Of a stretch of DNA of 22,437 nt, positions 7,329 to 14,988 are shown piece after piece. Position numbers and translations under genes: made by a program. Below the pieces are notes generated by a model. The model was not told the DNA's origin. It ran no database searches and saw only the letters and a list, made by a program, of their open reading frames with translations. Source of the DNA: Gardnerella vaginalis (GTDB taxonomy: Bacteria; Actinomycetota; Actinomycetes; Actinomycetales; Bifidobacteriaceae); contig NZ_KQ961873.1 in NCBI RefSeq assembly GCF_001563665.1, positions 1 through 22,437 on the forward strand, written 5' to 3'. Positions within the stretch are counted from its first letter, which is position 1. Each line of letters begins with the position of its first letter.

Positions 7329-7611
7329 CTTTAATTCCCTCCGCTTCATGCAACAGGCTCGCATACTCGCTTTCAGGAATATCCGAGAGCTTTTGCGCAC
7401 CGTGCTTAACGATGAGTTTCTTCACCTCAGCTGTCTTTCCCAGCTGGCTAAGTTTTGCTAAAACCGCTCGAACCTGCTCAAGACTTACCTTTTTAGTTTC
7501 AGGTACTTGTTTTGGTAATGTCTTATGTGTTGTTTCACCCGTGATCTCTTTTAGGTGACCAATCAGTGATTCAAGATCGCCAATTATCTTTTTTACCGCG
7601 TTTTCGTTCAT
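7321..7611 (-). CDS. Small conserved phage protein of the DUF2800 operon
   Basis: The 96-residue protein has a helical N-terminus, a charged linker, and a C-terminal part reading VSLEQVRAVLAKLSQLGKTAEVKKL. I recognise this layout from small proteins upstream of DUF2800 genes, often mis-annotated as 'rRNA biogenesis protein rrp5'. The C-terminal half (EVKKLIVKHGAQKLSDIP) looks like a compact helical DNA- or protein-binding fold. An AGGTG ribosome binding site lies seven bases before the ATG. It overlaps DUF2800 by 8 bases, suggesting the products work together. The function is unknown. Confidence 0.8.
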   Translation of the reverse strand: MNENAVKKIIGDLESLIGHLKEITGETTHKTLPKQVPETKKVSLEQVRAVLAKLSQLGKTAEVKKLIVKHGAQKLSDIPESEYASLLHEAEGIKGD

Positions 7612-7613
7612 TC

Positions 7614-7799
7614 TTATTCACCTTTCTTGTTTTGAACCACAACTTCATCGATTCTGTTACTTGGAATAAAGACCATGATGTCTTCTTTCTTTCCAAGGAA
7701 GAATCGGATGATTTTTTCTCTCAGCCCGATAGGTTTACAACTTGCAAGCCCATCTTCTTTAGGCTTTTTTGAAACACTTACGACAAGTTTTTGTTTCAT
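7614..7799 (-). CDS. 61-residue hypothetical phage protein, first gene of the replication operon
   Basis: The product begins MKQKLVVSVSKKPKEDGLASC and contains a basic, amphipathic GLREKIIRFFLGKKEDIMVFIP segment, with no membrane helix of full length. It is preceded by AGGAGG at good spacing and by leader copy A, and ends two bases before the next ATG. Small proteins of this pattern are found at the head of DUF2800 operons in phages of Bacillota. No function can be assigned; coupling with replication genes is the only clue. Confidence 0.75.
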   Translation of the reverse strand: MKQKLVVSVSKKPKEDGLASCKPIGLREKIIRFFLGKKEDIMVFIPSNRIDEVVVQNKKGE

Positions 7800-7815
7800 G
7801 TGCCGCCTCCTTTCT

Positions 7816-7871
7816 AAAAGGACTTTGTGCCCTTCTATGGGGTAGCCTTGGGAAAGGTGATAATCTGACGG
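7816..7871 (-). ncRNA. Structured leader element, copy A, upstream of the DUF2800 replication operon (candidate DUF2800-motif RNA)
   Basis: On the minus strand this reads CCGTCAG, 8 variable bases, CTTTCCCAAGGCTACC, then C CATAG, matching copy B at 3442-3478 over 37 positions with the same spacing. The folding differs: CCC (7840-7842) can pair with GGG (7830-7832), and outer AAGG (7846-7849) with CCTT (7818-7821), around a larger internal loop. The element ends shortly before the AGGAGG of the first operon gene. Its position in a 5' leader of a DUF2800 operon is what led me to the DUF2800 RNA motif. No search was done. Confidence 0.68.
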
Positions 7872-7901
7872 TTTTTCTAAAAAAAGTTTTCAAAAATAAA
7901 A

Positions 7902-7945
7902 AAAGCCCGAGGATTGCTCCAATGTAGGAACAAGCCTCGGGCTTT
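7902..7945 (-). terminator. Strong intrinsic terminator of the late (structural and lysis) operon
   Basis: AAAGCCCGAGG and CCTCGGGCTTT form an 11-pair perfect stem, continued inside by a second partly paired segment (TTGTTCC with GGAGCAA). On the minus strand the hairpin is followed by TTTTTTTATTTTTG. It lies 20 bases past the lysin stop codon and before leader copy A, so it separates the late operon from the replication operon. I see no convincing promoter between this hairpin and copy A. Confidence 0.92.
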
Positions 7946-7964
7946 ATAAGTGTTTCAAACTGTT

Positions 7965-8885
7965 TTACAAGAGTTCGTTTACTCGTTTTTGTACTGCATT
8001 ATAATCGTATCCTGCTTGAGTTAGACGCTGTTTTCGTGTGTTGCCGTTACCCCAAGTGCCTCGGATTACTTCACGTGCAAGCTCATCAACTGACTTTCTA
8101 TAGGCTTTAACACCAAGAAGTTCATTAACCTTATTTTGCACGCTTGTATAATCGTATCCGGCAGAAGTTAAACGGTTTTTACGCTCATTTCCGTTACCCC
8201 AATCACCGTTAATAACTTCTCTTGCCACCTCATCAATGCTTGATGTTTGAGGAGCAGTGTGAGAGCCACCGTTTTGATACCCGTTTAGACCGGCTGTTTT
8301 AATCACGCTTGGATAATCTACGTAAGCATAATCCATGTCAACTCTGCCGGCTATACCGTTAACACTGCCGCTTGACGAGTATTGCCAAAGACCATACGAA
8401 CCTTGATAGCTACAGTGCGTGTTCCACTGTGCTATCCACAAAGCGTAACGGTCTCTAATATGAGCGGACACAAAGTTATTAGCTACTGAAAGCGAAGTGT
8501 AAAAACCTGCATAATACCCGCAAGCTTCCAGCTTGTTACAAAAACTTGTAATCAAAGAATCGCAGAAAGCTCGTCCACGGTTAAGCTGGCTTTTTTCTTC
8601 TAAATCAAAGTAAACTGGGTACTCAAAACTCTTACCTGAAAGTATGTTCACGCAGCTTTGAGCTTCCTCAGACGCTTCTCCTGCAGAGCTTGCGTACGAA
8701 TACCAGTAGGCTCCAACATCAAGACCGGCTGTTTTTGCTTTACGATAGTTTTCCTCAAACCACTTGTCTTTGTGTCCGATACCGTATCCTGCTCGAATGA
8801 TCACAAACTCAACGCCGGATGCTTTCACCGCGTTGAAATCAATGTCACCCTGCCATACTGATACGTCTATTCCTCTTTTACTCAT
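7965..8885 (-). CDS. Endolysin: GH25 lysozyme with two Cpl-7 (CW_7) cell-wall-binding repeats
   Basis: The 306-residue enzyme cuts the MurNAc-GlcNAc bond of peptidoglycan. The GH25 domain covers about residues 1-195, with D7 in GIDVSVWQG and the catalytic D94/E96 pair in YFDLEE. VDMDYAY near 183 is the usual closing motif. Two Cpl-7-type repeats follow at about 216-258 and 265-306, each with the pattern DE(V/L)AREVI...WGNG...AGYDY...VNELL; in this family they bind the muramyl-dipeptide part of peptidoglycan. There is no signal peptide, so export through the holin is expected. The gene overlaps the holin gene by 8 bases, and AAAGGAC precedes the ATG. All catalytic residues are present. Confidence 0.97.
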   Translation of the reverse strand: MSKRGIDVSVWQGDIDFNAVKASGVEFVIIRAGYGIGHKDKWFEENYRKAKTAGLDVGAYWYSYASSAGEASEEAQSCVNILSGKSFEYPVYFDLEEKSQLNRGRAFCDSLITSFCNKLEACGYYAGFYTSLSVANNFVSAHIRDRYALWIAQWNTHCSYQGSYGLWQYSSSGSVNGIAGRVDMDYAYVDYPSVIKTAGLNGYQNGGSHTAPQTSSIDEVAREVINGDWGNGNERKNRLTSAGYDYTSVQNKVNELLGVKAYRKSVDELAREVIRGTWGNGNTRKQRLTQAGYDYNAVQKRVNELL

Positions 8886-9297
8886 GAGTATTGTCCTTTC
8901 TGTCTTTGTCGTGTAATTGTTCTAAAACGTTTTTTAATTTCTCAGGCACGGGAAGCCCCAGGTGTGCCGCGTTTTCGATGAGTGAAAGTCCTTCGTTAGA
9001 TAGGTAGAAGAAAATTACCGCAGTTCTGATTACGCTTCCTTGCTTAATAACCTGAAAATCTATAATGTTTGCTATGCCAACAAGCATAAAAATGAGCACC
9101 TTTCTAAAGATGCCCTTAAAACCCACGCTGCTTGAAAGCTTTTTATCAATCGCCGCACACATCACGCCTGTGATGTAATCGGTTACCACAAATAAAAGAA
9201 GTGCGAGGATTAAACCATCGCACCCGCCTAAAAAGTATCCCAGCCAGCCGCCTACTACTGTGAAAGCCAACTGTAGTGTATTCCAAAATTCTTTCAT
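8878..9297 (-). CDS. Holin, phage_holin_4 / toxin-secretion lysis holin family
   Basis: The 139-residue protein has hydrophobic segments near residues 10-25, 28-45, 68-82 and 88-102, with the family-typical FVVTDYITGVMCA and SVGFKGIFRKVLIF motifs. The C-terminus is charged and hydrophilic (KDRKDNTHE). It should form membrane lesions that release the GH25 lysin encoded next. AAGGAGG precedes the ATG, and the first codons overlap the stop of the preceding fibre gene (ATGA). Confidence 0.93.
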   Translation of the reverse strand: MKEFWNTLQLAFTVVGGWLGYFLGGCDGLILALLLFVVTDYITGVMCAAIDKKLSSSVGFKGIFRKVLIFMLVGIANIIDFQVIKQGSVIRTAVIFFYLSNEGLSLIENAAHLGLPVPEKLKNVLEQLHDKDRKDNTHE

Positions 9298-9857
9298 TCT
9301 ACCGCCTCCTTAATAAGATCAGTTACATCTTCTACCTGCATAAACGTAACAATTACCGGTATTTCGTTTGAAGGTTTATCCCCATAACAGTAAATCCGCC
9401 AATCACTGCCAATTGCCATAGTTAGTTTGCAAACCTCCTTAATATCTCCCATGCCATAAAACCTCATAGACGGAAGTCTTTCAAAGTCGATTTTTATATC
9501 AAGTGCTACATTCTGTTCCTGCGCATTGTTGGAGTAGCGTTCTTTATGTGACTTGTAATATTTTTCGTAAAAAAAGCCATACACATAACCATCTAGTACT
9601 TCCTGCCAAGAATCAGGTGTAATAACCCATTTGAACTGCTTAGGGAGCTTAGGCATTTCCTGATGTATCAACAGCTTTGTTACGAAATCCACGTATTCAC
9701 GATTAACGATTTCTTTTCCTCTGGTGTCCGGTATATAGGTTGGTGTTTGAACAGTCGGTTTTCCCGTAAAAGCAGGACTGTCCAGTGTGGCAAATTTTCC
9801 TTTCAATTTTTCTATCAGCCTAAACAAACCTTCTTTGCCTAAAAACTTATCTGCCAT
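9294..9857 (-). CDS. Tail fibre or baseplate-associated protein
   Basis: The product of about 187 residues begins MADKFLGKEGLFRLIEKLKGKF and continues with DSPAFTGKPTVQTPTY, a phrase typical of tail fibre proteins. Its first 20 residues resemble those of the next fibre gene (KFLDNNGLLYVWKKIKESF), so both may dock on the same partner. The remaining half (WVITPDSWQEVLDGYVYGFFYEKY onward) has no recognised domain. I place the start at 9857, with AGGTG six bases upstream, rather than the GTG at 9866. It precedes the holin by a 4-base overlap. A receptor-binding role is inferred from position. Confidence 0.7.
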   Translation of the reverse strand: MADKFLGKEGLFRLIEKLKGKFATLDSPAFTGKPTVQTPTYIPDTRGKEIVNREYVDFVTKLLIHQEMPKLPKQFKWVITPDSWQEVLDGYVYGFFYEKYYKSHKERYSNNAQEQNVALDIKIDFERLPSMRFYGMGDIKEVCKLTMAIGSDWRIYCYGDKPSNEIPVIVTFMQVEDVTDLIKEAVE

Positions 9858-9866
9858 AAGCTTCAC

Positions 9867-10460
9867 CTACACAAACAGTGCATCGATTTCTTCATTGCTG
9901 ATACTTTTAACATCTTCTTTTTTCACATAGCCGCTTAAATCAACTGATGTTGTACCGATTTTTTCAAACCTGTCGTTTACATAAATGTACTCATCATACG
10001 CATCGTTTTCGCCCTTGTTATCGCTTATAAGATAGATTGTTGCCTTATCACCTGTCTGAGGCAGGCTATCAACCACCTTAAAATCAATTGATTGAATGTT
10101 GCCGACAAGATGCTTTACCTCTTCAGTAAGGTCTGTCTTTTTCACATAATTCACTGCGTCTTCCAGCTGTTCTACTTTTGTCGGTAACGCACTTGTTTTC
10201 GCATACGCATCAATACCTTGAAGATTTTCTACGTTTGTCACAATGTCGGTTTTCTTCGCGTATTCTGACGCATCCAGCAGGTTTTCCACCTTGGTTGGTA
10301 CTGAAGATACTTGTGCATAGTTTGCCGCATCACTTAAATCCGTAACTTTCTTCGGCACTGTTTCCAAGGCTTTTGTCAGCTCTTCTTTTTTCACAAAGCT
10401 TTCCTTGATTTTCTTCCAAACGTATAAAAGTCCGTTGTTGTCTAAAAATTTAGTTTGCAT
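9867..10460 (-). CDS. Repeat-containing tail fibre/baseplate protein
   Basis: The 197-residue protein has a docking-like N-terminus (MQTKFLDNNGLLYVWKKIKE), then four tandem 19-residue repeats (residues 35-110) of the form xPTKVExLxDAxxYAKKTD. The C-terminal part contains SLPQTGDKATIYLISDN and YDEYIYVNDRFEKIGTT, a module common in clostridial phage fibres, and ends ISNEEIDALF. Repeats probably form a trimeric shaft. AAGGAAGG precedes the ATG. Confidence 0.78.
   Translation of the reverse strand: MQTKFLDNNGLLYVWKKIKESFVKKEELTKALETVPKKVTDLSDAANYAQVSSVPTKVENLLDASEYAKKTDIVTNVENLQGIDAYAKTSALPTKVEQLEDAVNYVKKTDLTEEVKHLVGNIQSIDFKVVDSLPQTGDKATIYLISDNKGENDAYDEYIYVNDRFEKIGTTSVDLSGYVKKEDVKSISNEEIDALFV
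10131..10358 (-). repeat. Four 57-base tandem repeats coding a fibre shaft
   Basis: Four in-frame units of 19 codons each share the pattern PTKVENL.DA..YAKKTD, with the last two positions alternating between TD and SS/SA. The protein repeats are clear while the DNA copies have diverged, so the array looks old rather than freshly expanded. Confidence 0.75.
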
Positions 10461-10474
10461 AATAATTTCCTTCC

Positions 10475-10687
10475 TTATTTAAGTAGTTCTTCGAGTTCGA
10501 TATTGCTGATAGAGCAAAGTCCCAGCTCTAAAAGCGTTTTATTGCCTATAAGCTTTACTTGGTTAATTTTCGGCAGGTTAGTAAGTCTGTTGTAATCTGT
10601 TGTTTCTTCGCCTGTTACTTTTATGATGCTTTCAAAAGATGCGCTCATATCTGTATTGTGTTTAAAACTTGCCTGTAGTTCTGCCAT
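10475..10687 (-). CDS. Small tail/baseplate accessory protein
   Basis: The 70-residue protein contains DYNRLTNLPKINQVKLIGNK and NKTLLELGL, matching the 'YxxLxNKPxINGVxLxGNKTLxxLG' phrase widespread in phage tail fibres. It ends SISNIELEELL, similar to the SISNEEIDALF ending of the next fibre gene. The ATG overlaps the stop of the preceding gene (TAATG), implying coupled translation. A structural role at the tail tip is inferred. Confidence 0.72.
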   Translation of the reverse strand: MAELQASFKHNTDMSASFESIIKVTGEETTDYNRLTNLPKINQVKLIGNKTLLELGLCSISNIELEELLK

Positions 10688-10983
10688 TAAATCTCACCGT
10701 CCTTTACTATTTCTTCAGCTGTTGTTCGTATCAGATTTGAAGCGATAGCCGTGTTGTCGGGAAACTTGGCTCTGATTTGAATCGTGACAATACCGTTTTG
10801 AAACAAAAGTGTTTCTTTCTGCGTGAGATTTACTGTTACAAGCGTCTTTTTAACACTCACATCCTCTAAGCTTTTTTCTAAAACAACTTTTCCGTTTTGC
10901 TTATAGCTAACAAAAAGGACAGATGCGTTTTCTAAATCCACATCTGTCCTGAACACGTTTGTAGGTGTTGTTCCTCTATACAT
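10687..10983 (-). CDS. Baseplate-associated small protein, BppU-N-like
   Basis: The 98-residue product begins MYRGTTPTNVFRTDVDLENA and ends IRTTAEEIVKDGEI, a beta-rich pattern I know from phage proteins placed between the tail-tip protein and fibres. A strand with charged ends (KQNGKVVLEKSLEDVSV) and SNLIRTTAEEI are family-like. It resembles the N-terminal module of baseplate upper proteins, which attach to the tail tip. AAGGAGG lies nine bases before the ATG. Confidence 0.7.
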   Translation of the reverse strand: MYRGTTPTNVFRTDVDLENASVLFVSYKQNGKVVLEKSLEDVSVKKTLVTVNLTQKETLLFQNGIVTIQIRAKFPDNTAIASNLIRTTAEEIVKDGEI

Positions 10984-10996
10984 AAGGCTTTCCTCC

Positions 10997-11278
10997 TTAT
11001 GGTTTTTCTTCTTTTTCTGCTTTAAGTTTTAGGATTTCCTCGTTTAGTTTTTCTAACTGTTCTTCGTAATACTTTGTGTTTTCCTCACTAAAAGCAACAT
11101 GTTCCATCGTGTTTTCAGCTATCAGAGCCGAGCGGATGTCAGCTAAAATTGATGCGATTATCCCTTCAACCATGTAGGTCGGGATAGGGATGCTTTTTTG
11201 CAAAGACACTATCTCATCGCTTAACTTCGCTCTAAACTTTTGTGTAGCTATCGCATAGTTAATGGTCGGCTTTTCCAT
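10997..11278 (-). CDS. Small phage protein with C-terminal coiled coil
   Basis: The 93-residue protein begins MEKPTINYAIATQKFRAKLS and ends in a heptad-patterned helix (YYEEQLEKLNEEILKLKAEK). No family is recognised. AAGGAGGTGG precedes the ATG, inside the end of the preceding gene, which it overlaps by 20 bases. Context places it among baseplate or tail-tip accessory genes. Confidence 0.68.
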   Translation of the reverse strand: MEKPTINYAIATQKFRAKLSDEIVSLQKSIPIPTYMVEGIIASILADIRSALIAENTMEHVAFSEENTKYYEEQLEKLNEEILKLKAEKEEKP

Positions 11279-11471
11279 CTTCCACCTCCTTTTCCTCGAT
11301 TAGAATATCCAGTTTGCGATTGATGTCTTCTATCATCTTTGCGTACTTACTGTTGCTGATAAACTGCTCTATTTCCATACTCTCATCAACAGTTTTAGCG
11401 ACTTTTATGTCACTGTTTTTAGTACCTTCGTTTATCACAACCTCGTTTGTGTTAATAATAAGTTCTGCCAT
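11259..11471 (-). CDS. Small hypothetical phage tail-region protein
   Basis: The 70-residue acidic protein begins MAELIINTNEVVINEG and ends in a short helix (MIEDINRKLDILIEEKE). AAGGAG six bases before 11471 favours that ATG over the one at 11477. It lies directly after the tail-tip gene. No domain is recognised. Confidence 0.65.
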   Translation of the reverse strand: MAELIINTNEVVINEGTKNSDIKVAKTVDESMEIEQFISNSKYAKMIEDINRKLDILIEEKEVEDGKADH

Positions 11472-11481
11472 ATTCATCTCC

Positions 11482-14313
11482 TTAGTTGTAGAAAGTCAAG
11501 TCCATGAGGATACCGTTTTTAAATACCATGCGCCCGTTTTCACCCCATCTTCTTACTTTGCCGTACTCATCCACCTCAAGTACCTGCACATAATGAATGG
11601 TTGCCGTAGTTCCAAAGCCTTCTTCCCACTGCGGGTTTATAACCTTGAAACCGTGGGCATAAAAGTTGCAGCCTAAATGCAAGCCGTACTCGTCATATAT
11701 ACTGCCTGAGCGTGAAAAACAAAGCATCGTATTATACGAATTAGAATAGGATGATTCTTTTTGCGCGAAAGCCATATACTTTCCTTCAGGAGAGAGGTCA
11801 AACACGAGCCCTTTATGAGAGTCGTCTTTATTCCACTGATTCGTTCCGATTTTTCCCACATAGTAGCCATCACGATAAAAATGATTACCGTTTTGATCAA
11901 ATACGGCACGCTTACTATCAGAATCAATCGACCCGTTGTAAAGACCTATTTGTCCTGCAGTGATTTGAACATAGTTGCTTGACTCGTTAAATCCAATCAG
12001 AAAACTGTTGTAGTTTTGCCGCATAAACGAACCGAACTCACCCTTTTTCACCATGGAAGTAATCGAGTCTTCAACAATAGAAACTTTAGATATAGCTCTG
12101 TCAGCTGTTTCTTTAGCAGCCTGAATGTCTTTATCACTAACTCTAACCCAGTCAAACTCCAGGTAGCTGTCAAGACTCTCATTTGACGTATACCGCCATA
12201 GTTTTCTCGTATTATCCTGATACGGATCATGCTCTGACTCAGGATAATTGCTGCCTGACAGTTCTATTATGTTTCCGGCATCGTTAGGTAAAACCGCTAA
12301 ACTATCTTGAACTTCTTTTCTTGAACTGCTTTTTCTTATCGCATCAATCTTAAAACCGTAATAATCATGGCTTGAGCCATCGCTTCTAAAATAAAGCCAA
12401 AACGTATTGCTTGGCACAAAGATTCTTTTATCTGCTATGTCCGCACCGCCGAGTTTCGGTAAAACGTGAATCTTACCCTCAGACTCATAGAAAACTTCCA
12501 CCCAATCATAGTTTGCGCTTTCCGTACGAGAACTACTGTTAAACTTAATCTCTAAGCAGTCTCTTTTAACCCGATACCTGTAGGCGTAGCCTGTTTGAGT
12601 GTCGAAGAAAAAATCTCCCACGTGGTTTAACTTCTCACTTCTGCTTGTCCAAGAGTTAGCCGGAGCATTAGAAGAGTAGGGAGTATACGTGCCGTAATAG
12701 TTGCCGTTTTTCTGCTCCAGTTTTTGATTAACTGTTTCAACACTTGATTCAATCTTTCGATCCGTTACAGAAAACTTGGTGTTAACCTCGTTTATCGTAT
12801 AGTAGCTTTTAAGTTTCTCATCACTATCAGAAATGGCTTCCTGTTTTGCGTTACTAATCTGCTTTTCCACCTGCGAAGTGTAAGAAACTGAAAGTTTCTC
12901 AGCATCAATCGAATGTCCGATAATCCTGTCACCATACACCATGCCGTCAAGAGTCATCGCGGTATTGTAAGGTCCTGCAAAACCGTTATGGCTTCCGCCA
13001 ATCCCGTTCATATTAACCTGTAATACTTTTGTAGCAGTATTCTTATCAGGCGTATCCATGTAAAGGTCTCTTAGCCACCTGCCTGAATCATCATATTCTG
13101 TTACCTTGTAACCGCCTGAGGTGATGTTCATCTGTGCTTTAATATTGTTGATTTCACTTTGCACACGCTCGTTATCTATTTTTCTTGTTGCAAGGCTTTC
13201 TTCACGCAGGCTTTGCACAGAATTATGTGAGCTTTGCACGTAGCTTCGTCTGGTTTGACTGCCCAGGACGACTTTCATCTCACCGGGTTTTTGCAATGGA
13301 ATAGACTGTCTCATCACGGGAAATACCCGATCCATGCCAAAAGGCGATGCTATGCACCTAACTCTGTCTCCACACTCAATAGTTTCAAAATCAAGGTCAA
13401 ACTCGGATAAGTCAACCGCGCTTAAGTTAAGCTCTGTCTGTTCGAACTGATTATCTTTAAGCCAAAGAGAGGCTTTACGTAACAGGTTTTCAGGAACAGC
13501 AACATCATCCCATCTAACGACTTTACAAACCCAACCAAACGCGCTCTTTGCCTGAGTGGAAACAAGATAATTCTTCCCGTTATTAACGCTTGTAATATCC
13601 GTGTATTTTTTAAGAACCTCGTGTTTGCTGTTATCGCTTTCCAGTTCTTTACCTAAAGGGATAAGCGCTGTAGTAACATCTTCTGCCGATAAGTTTTCAG
13701 TATAATCAAGCATATTAAGACCAAACTCAACCGGCTGTTTCGCCATTTTACCCATTTCTTCCAAGCGAAGATAATCAAGGTAAAGCCCGTCTTTTTCTCG
13801 TCTTAGCTTTAAGTATCCGCCCAGCTTATCAACCATTTTTCCCATAATCGCTTCAAGCGTGGTTTCAAAATTAGTGAACCTGTACAAGGAATTATTGGGA
13901 TCTGTCACGCTGACTTTTCCGATATGAATCTTCTTCCTATCATCCACCTGCTCGTTATGAATGTTTAGGAATTTTTCCAACAGTTGGTAAGGTGTATGAT
14001 CATGATATTCTTTCTGCGGCTGAATACTGTCTGCAAGATACGTTAAAAGACCTGCGCATACTACTTTCTTGTTTTGGTTTAAGTCTTTCTCCTGTTCTCT
14101 TACCTCTCCTGTAAAAATTTCTTTCTCACCGCGATACACGCTCACTACTGATTTTCTGTTAAAAAACTTCTCATAGCAGGGATTTTCTTTCGGACACGTA
14201 AACACAAGCGTGCCTGCAGTGTTAAGCTCCACGTTAAGCGTCGCGTCAAGAAGAACATTCTTAGTGTCGCCCGGATAATACAAGGCTGTTTCATCAAGAG
14301 TTATTGTGTACAA
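11482..14313 (-). CDS. Tail-tip protein (Tal/phage endopeptidase-like, minor structural protein)
   Basis: The 943-residue protein has a conserved N-terminal hub region, about residues 1-380 (from YTITLDETALYYPG through VVCAGLLTYLADSIQP and MKVVLGSQTRRSYVQS), typical of the siphovirus tail-associated hub and endopeptidase family. The middle is helical (EKQISNAKQEAISDSDEKLK). Near residues 600-670 a beta-rich stretch ends FRSDGSSHDYYGFKIDAI, which resembles a CUB domain. The last 200 residues are beta-rich and aromatic, as in carbohydrate-binding tips. It uses a TTG start preceded by GGGGGTGG seven bases away. It probably makes the tail needle that contacts and locally opens the cell wall; peptidase residues were not identified. 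Confidence 0.88.
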   Translation of the reverse strand: MYTITLDETALYYPGDTKNVLLDATLNVELNTAGTLVFTCPKENPCYEKFFNRKSVVSVYRGEKEIFTGEVREQEKDLNQNKKVVCAGLLTYLADSIQPQKEYHDHTPYQLLEKFLNIHNEQVDDRKKIHIGKVSVTDPNNSLYRFTNFETTLEAIMGKMVDKLGGYLKLRREKDGLYLDYLRLEEMGKMAKQPVEFGLNMLDYTENLSAEDVTTALIPLGKELESDNSKHEVLKKYTDITSVNNGKNYLVSTQAKSAFGWVCKVVRWDDVAVPENLLRKASLWLKDNQFEQTELNLSAVDLSEFDLDFETIECGDRVRCIASPFGMDRVFPVMRQSIPLQKPGEMKVVLGSQTRRSYVQSSHNSVQSLREESLATRKIDNERVQSEINNIKAQMNITSGGYKVTEYDDSGRWLRDLYMDTPDKNTATKVLQVNMNGIGGSHNGFAGPYNTAMTLDGMVYGDRIIGHSIDAEKLSVSYTSQVEKQISNAKQEAISDSDEKLKSYYTINEVNTKFSVTDRKIESSVETVNQKLEQKNGNYYGTYTPYSSNAPANSWTSRSEKLNHVGDFFFDTQTGYAYRYRVKRDCLEIKFNSSSRTESANYDWVEVFYESEGKIHVLPKLGGADIADKRIFVPSNTFWLYFRSDGSSHDYYGFKIDAIRKSSSRKEVQDSLAVLPNDAGNIIELSGSNYPESEHDPYQDNTRKLWRYTSNESLDSYLEFDWVRVSDKDIQAAKETADRAISKVSIVEDSITSMVKKGEFGSFMRQNYNSFLIGFNESSNYVQITAGQIGLYNGSIDSDSKRAVFDQNGNHFYRDGYYVGKIGTNQWNKDDSHKGLVFDLSPEGKYMAFAQKESSYSNSYNTMLCFSRSGSIYDEYGLHLGCNFYAHGFKVINPQWEEGFGTTATIHYVQVLEVDEYGKVRRWGENGRMVFKNGILMDLTFYN

Positions 14314-14314
14314 T

Positions 14315-14986
14315 TTATAACCACCCCCTTAGGTAGGAAATATCAAGTGTGCCTGTGCCTTGAAACGTAAGCGTCATATTATTTTCGCGTGTTCTAAGTT
14401 CAGGGAAACGAGATACGCCTTGTTTTAGACTGTAGGTTTTTCCTTTAAAATCAACGCTTATTGTGTTTAGTGTTTTATTAGTAAATTCAGGTATAAGCGT
14501 CATATCAAAATCACGGGTAAGCCTGATTTCTTTCCCGTCTTTAACCTGCACGTTTTTTAACGTGTACACGCCACCTGTTTTAATGTCTAAAACACTGTGC
14601 TTATAAGGGTTTAGCCTGTAGTTAAGCGTAATCGTTTCATAGTTTTTATCAGATTTAAAATCACTTACCCACACTCGACCCTGATAGTAAAAGGAAGATT
14701 CAGCGTCCAGCACAAGGGTTGTTTTAAGCCCGTGAACATCACGTTTAAGCCTCTCGTAAGCTTTCTGCCACACGCCTTTATCTGCGACAATAAACTCAAA
14801 AGAGCCTTCGCGCATCTCGTATAAAACTTCACCTGCTAAGCTTTCCGTAAGATCAAAACTTCCCAATCTTCCGGGCACTTCCAGATAGCTAAACCTTGGG
14901 GAGGGTAGATTAACATGTGGCTTAAGTGTTGGAACTAAGCCTAAATCCTTAAAACTATGCAACCCGTTTATTGTCATGCCATACAC
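14315..14986 (-). CDS. Distal tail protein (Dit)
   Basis: The product of about 223 residues starts (GTG) as MYGMTINGLHSFKDLGLVP and includes VPGRLGSFDLTES and a galectin-like C-terminal half (VDFKGKTYSLKQGVSRFPEL). Dit hexamers join the tail tube to the baseplate. The frame opens earlier at a GTG at 14995, but a GGGGGTGG five bases before 14986 and family alignment support the shorter start. It sits between tape measure and tail-tip genes, the usual place. Confidence 0.9.
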   Translation of the reverse strand: MYGMTINGLHSFKDLGLVPTLKPHVNLPSPRFSYLEVPGRLGSFDLTESLAGEVLYEMREGSFEFIVADKGVWQKAYERLKRDVHGLKTTLVLDAESSFYYQGRVWVSDFKSDKNYETITLNYRLNPYKHSVLDIKTGGVYTLKNVQVKDGKEIRLTRDFDMTLIPEFTNKTLNTISVDFKGKTYSLKQGVSRFPELRTRENNMTLTFQGTGTLDISYLRGWL

Positions 14987-14988
14987 TT

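Noticed and set aside
3442..7871. Direct repeats at 3442-3478 and 7835-7871 as att sites flanking a mobile segment
   Set aside because: Each repeat sits at the same place in a 5' leader with a hairpin and ribosome binding site, and the variable gap differs in sequence. This fits a repeated RNA element better than recombination sites.
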